NCBI RefSeq assembly: GCF_001428075.1
Contig: NZ_LMSI01000002.1
Coordinates: 185,037 to 249,036, forward strand
Length of the DNA stretch: 64,000 bases
Reading direction: 5' to 3'
Source of the DNA: Arthrobacter sp. Soil764
GTDB taxonomy: Bacteria > Actinomycetota > Actinomycetes > Actinomycetales > Micrococcaceae
Below are positions 62,901 through 64,000 of this stretch, piece by piece (the stretch's first letter is position 1; every line of letters starts with the position of its first letter). The notes beneath the pieces were generated by a model, which worked only from the letters and a program-made list of their open reading frames with translations, was not told the origin of the DNA and did no database searches. Position numbers and translations under genes: made by a program.

Positions 62901-63654
62901 GAAGTGGAACATGGGCTGGATGCACGACTCTCTGAAGTACATTTCGGAGGACCCGTACAACCGCAAGTGGCACCACGGAACGGTCACGTTCTCCCTGGTC
63001 TACGCCTTCACCGAGAACTTCCTGCTGCCGATCAGCCACGACGAGGTTGTCCACGGTAAGGGCTCCATGCTCCGCAAGATGCCCGGTGACCGGTGGCAGC
63101 AGCTGGCCAACCTCCGTGCCTTCTTCGCCTACCAGTGGGCGCATCCGGGCAAGCAGCTCATCTTCATGGGAACGGAGTTTGGCCAGGAAGCCGAATGGTC
63201 CGAGCAGCACGGACTGGACTGGTGGCTTGCGGACATCCCCGCCCACCGCGGACTGCAGCTCCTGACCAAGGACCTGAACGAGCTCTACGCTGCGACGCCT
63301 GCCCTCTACACACAGGACAACGTTCCTGCCGGGTTCCAGTGGATCAACGGGGGAGACGCCGACCGCAACGTCCTGTCCTTCATCCGGCGGGACACCGAAG
63401 GCAATCCGATTGTCTGCGCCATCAACTTCTCCGGCGCCCCGCACGTCGGCTACACCCTGGGAGTTCCCGTGGCTGGCACGTGGACCGAGGTCCTGAACAC
63501 GGACCACACCACCTATGGCGGCTCGGGTGTGCTGAACAGTGGAGAGCTGAAGGCAACGAACGAAGGGCAGGATGGCCAGCCGGCCACATTGAGTGTCACG
63601 CTGCCCCCGCTTGGAGCGTCTTACTTCAAACCCGGAACATCATCCGCCGGCTAA
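59968..63654 (+). CDS. glgB: Maltokinase-GlgB fusion: maltokinase and 1,4-alpha-glucan branching enzyme
   Basis: A 1228-residue two-domain protein. Residues 1-455 are a maltokinase (Mak/Pep2): LKEWLPQQRWFPVK, the catalytic loop RIHGDLHLGQILL (Asp near 340), and LDFEGEPLRPIAERNVPDVP. A Gly/Ala-rich linker (LLSGNGAGDHAGAASEG) leads to GlgB from about 487: AND-type domain (HAPHSVLGAHLDDYG), CBM48 (VSFAVWAPNAQAVRVKGDFN), and barrel motifs FMPVAEHPFGGSWGYQV, nucleophile Asp in GLRVDAVASMLYLDY, Glu in MIAEESTAFPG and Asp in LPISHDEVVHGKGS. It makes maltose-1-phosphate for GlgE and branches the GlgE product. An in-frame ATG at 61429 with GGAAGG upstream lies exactly at the GlgB start and could give a separate branching enzyme. 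Confidence 0.95.
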   Translation: MNQPILTPALTALLKEWLPQQRWFPVKTPDFTISQAGSLGLEDASGHAALAVFLLNVTTEGPDGGPRTAVVQVPLSFRPAPAGGMERALIGEAAGMDPTRPWVYDAVHDPDFVGAWLDLIREESKATNGTATGFRVEGTHCLPTAKGVVKVLSGEQSNSSVIVDDGESAAMVKFFRVLSDGTNPEIEVGAALTKAGTAEVPATLGWVRGEWLGKPGDAGDGTRYVQGELAVAHEFLAGGRDAWRLAVDAARSGTDFTAEARALGAATATVHKRLAEALGQSSQPEPGKAPGPAVAQRVRTAWAEAHAAVGPYDDALDTLLADVDKVPAGPLQRIHGDLHLGQILLVTGQSGDESRWAILDFEGEPLRPIAERNVPDVPLRDVVGMLRSFDYAAGAAQREQEGAQVPDSWVDDCSDAFLAGYAGVIPGTVDRSSPLFVALWLDKALYEVVYEMRNRPDWLAIPVNASRRLLSGNGAGDHAGAASEGNEMTGSARTDRPGVPLHVDEGTLGRIANGEHHAPHSVLGAHLDDYGHVTIRTVKHLAEAITVVTQAGEVPMQHEAHGVWVAVLEPLEHGHVPDYRLSVTYPGKDPVTVDEPYRYLPTVGEVDLHLIGEGRHEKLWQVLGAHVRHYKSSLGDVNGVSFAVWAPNAQAVRVKGDFNAWDGRENSMRSLGSSGVWEVFIPGVPAGACYKYEILTRGGYWVEKADPLAFGTEVPPLTASRVVEPSYAFKDDEWMEARAKRDPHNSAMSVYEVHLGSWRLGLGYRELAKELVDYVKWLGFTHVEFMPVAEHPFGGSWGYQVTSYFAPTSRFGHPDEFRYLVDALHQAGIGVLLDWVPAHFPKDSWALAQFDGEPLYEHSDPNLGEHPDWGTLIFDFGRTEVRNFLVANALYWLEEFHIDGLRVDAVASMLYLDYSRQEGQWQPNRFGGRENLEAISFLQEVNATVYKTHPGAVMIAEESTAFPGVTAPTSHGGLGFGLKWNMGWMHDSLKYISEDPYNRKWHHGTVTFSLVYAFTENFLLPISHDEVVHGKGSMLRKMPGDRWQQLANLRAFFAYQWAHPGKQLIFMGTEFGQEAEWSEQHGLDWWLADIPAHRGLQLLTKDLNELYAATPALYTQDNVPAGFQWINGGDADRNVLSFIRRDTEGNPIVCAINFSGAPHVGYTLGVPVAGTWTEVLNTDHTTYGGSGVLNSGELKATNEGQDGQPATLSVTLPPLGASYFKPGTSSAG

Positions 63655-63689
63655 GCCAGCCCGCAGGCTGCCTAGGTAGGGACTGAGAA

Positions 63690-63726
63690 CGAAGGGCCCG
63701 GAATCCGCGTGATTCCGGGCCCTTCG
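63690..63726 (+). terminator. Hairpin terminator of the glgE operon
   Basis: A 16-bp stem (CGAAGGGCCCGGAATC and complement) with a five-base loop lies 35 bases after the stop codon. Confidence 0.8.
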
Positions 63727-63867
63727 GGTGTTCGGGGGAGGCCTTCCGACGGCGGACTGGCGATCCCGAATGAGTGGTGGTAGAGTTTATTTCCGCGCTG
63801 CTCCACGGAGTCAGACGGAAAACCGAACCCCCTAAAGCTTACGCTGAGGATGGTCGCGGACGCCGGT

Positions 63868-63896
63868 TTGACACGCAGGAGGTCAGCGGGTAAGTT
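63868..63896 (+). promoter_or_regulatory. rRNA operon promoter
   Basis: A perfect TTGACA (63868-63873) and TAAGTT (63891-63896) are separated by 17 bases, followed by an AT-richer leader. A weaker pair (TGGCGA and TAGAGT, also 17 bases apart, near 63758-63786) may be an upstream second promoter. The 346 bases from 63655 to the window end carry no protein gene. Confidence 0.7.
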
Positions 63897-64000
63897 TGGA
63901 AAGTTGCTCCGGAGCGATCCTGAACGGAATGTTTGGGTGGTGCCGGGTGTGTCTGTTGTTTGAGAACTCAATAGTGTGCCAAGTTTGTTGATACCGATTT
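63897..64000 (+). other. rRNA operon leader (partial, 16S beyond the window)
   Basis: The last 100 bases contain TTTGAGAACTCAATAGTGTG (63959-63978), a sequence typical of the antitermination/processing leader just upstream of 16S rRNA in actinobacteria. No 16S start is seen before the window ends. Confidence 0.7.

Overview
The window comes from a high-GC actinobacterium, most likely a member of the Micrococcaceae close to Arthrobacter/Pseudarthrobacter. This is inferred from dense GTG/TTG-started genes, a SenX3-RegX3 system next to gpmA, a CarD-IspD-IspF-CysS-RlmB block preceded by an LpqE-like lipoprotein, the proteasome activator Bpa, and a complete GlgE glucan pathway. It is ordinary chromosome: I see no integrase, transposase, phage gene or CRISPR array. 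The right edge runs into the promoter and leader of an rRNA operon.

Layout. 1-9.2 kb: a partial NsrR-type repressor, a phosphoglucomutase/phosphomannomutase with a small partner, a RecQ-like helicase carrying a C-terminal phosphoribosyltransferase-like segment, a DHA2-type MFS exporter overlapping it tail to tail, tRNA-Ser(GCU), and an acetyltransferase/prolyl oligopeptidase pair. 9.3-16.4 kb: an FAD/NAD(P)-binding protein, a three-copy intergenic repeat, a very large secreted ExeM/NucH-type nuclease/5'-nucleotidase, and tRNA-Ser(UGA). 16.5-27 kb: a quinone reductase, a PadR-ABC-FtsX operon behind inverted repeats, a double DUF1540 protein, CstA with its YbdD partner, Bpa with an unknown neighbour, and an aldo/keto reductase. 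27-33 kb: mostly unknown proteins plus NDH-2, a polysaccharide deacetylase and tRNA-Thr(CGU).

33-43 kb: the tmk-holB-hydrolase operon, a trans-sulfuration enzyme, gpmA, and divergent phoU and senX3-regX3 with an 11-bp direct-repeat PHO box between them. 43-48.4 kb: lpqE-like, carD, ispD, ispF, cysS, rlmB. 48.4-63.7 kb: glucan metabolism. GlgX (debranching) is followed by a secreted RNase and its barstar inhibitor. Divergently, GlgP and a pyruvate-oxidase-like enzyme lie opposite glgE-treS-mak/glgB. TreS makes maltose from trehalose, the maltokinase domain phosphorylates it, GlgE polymerises maltose-1-phosphate, GlgB branches the product, and GlgP and GlgX degrade it.

The items most worth a second look are the maltokinase-GlgB fusion with a possible internal start, the RNase/barstar pair behind glgX, the RecQ-PRTase fusion, Bpa with its unknown partner, the PHO boxes, and the 31/32-bp-spaced intergenic repeats. 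No wholly new system can be proven from sequence alone.
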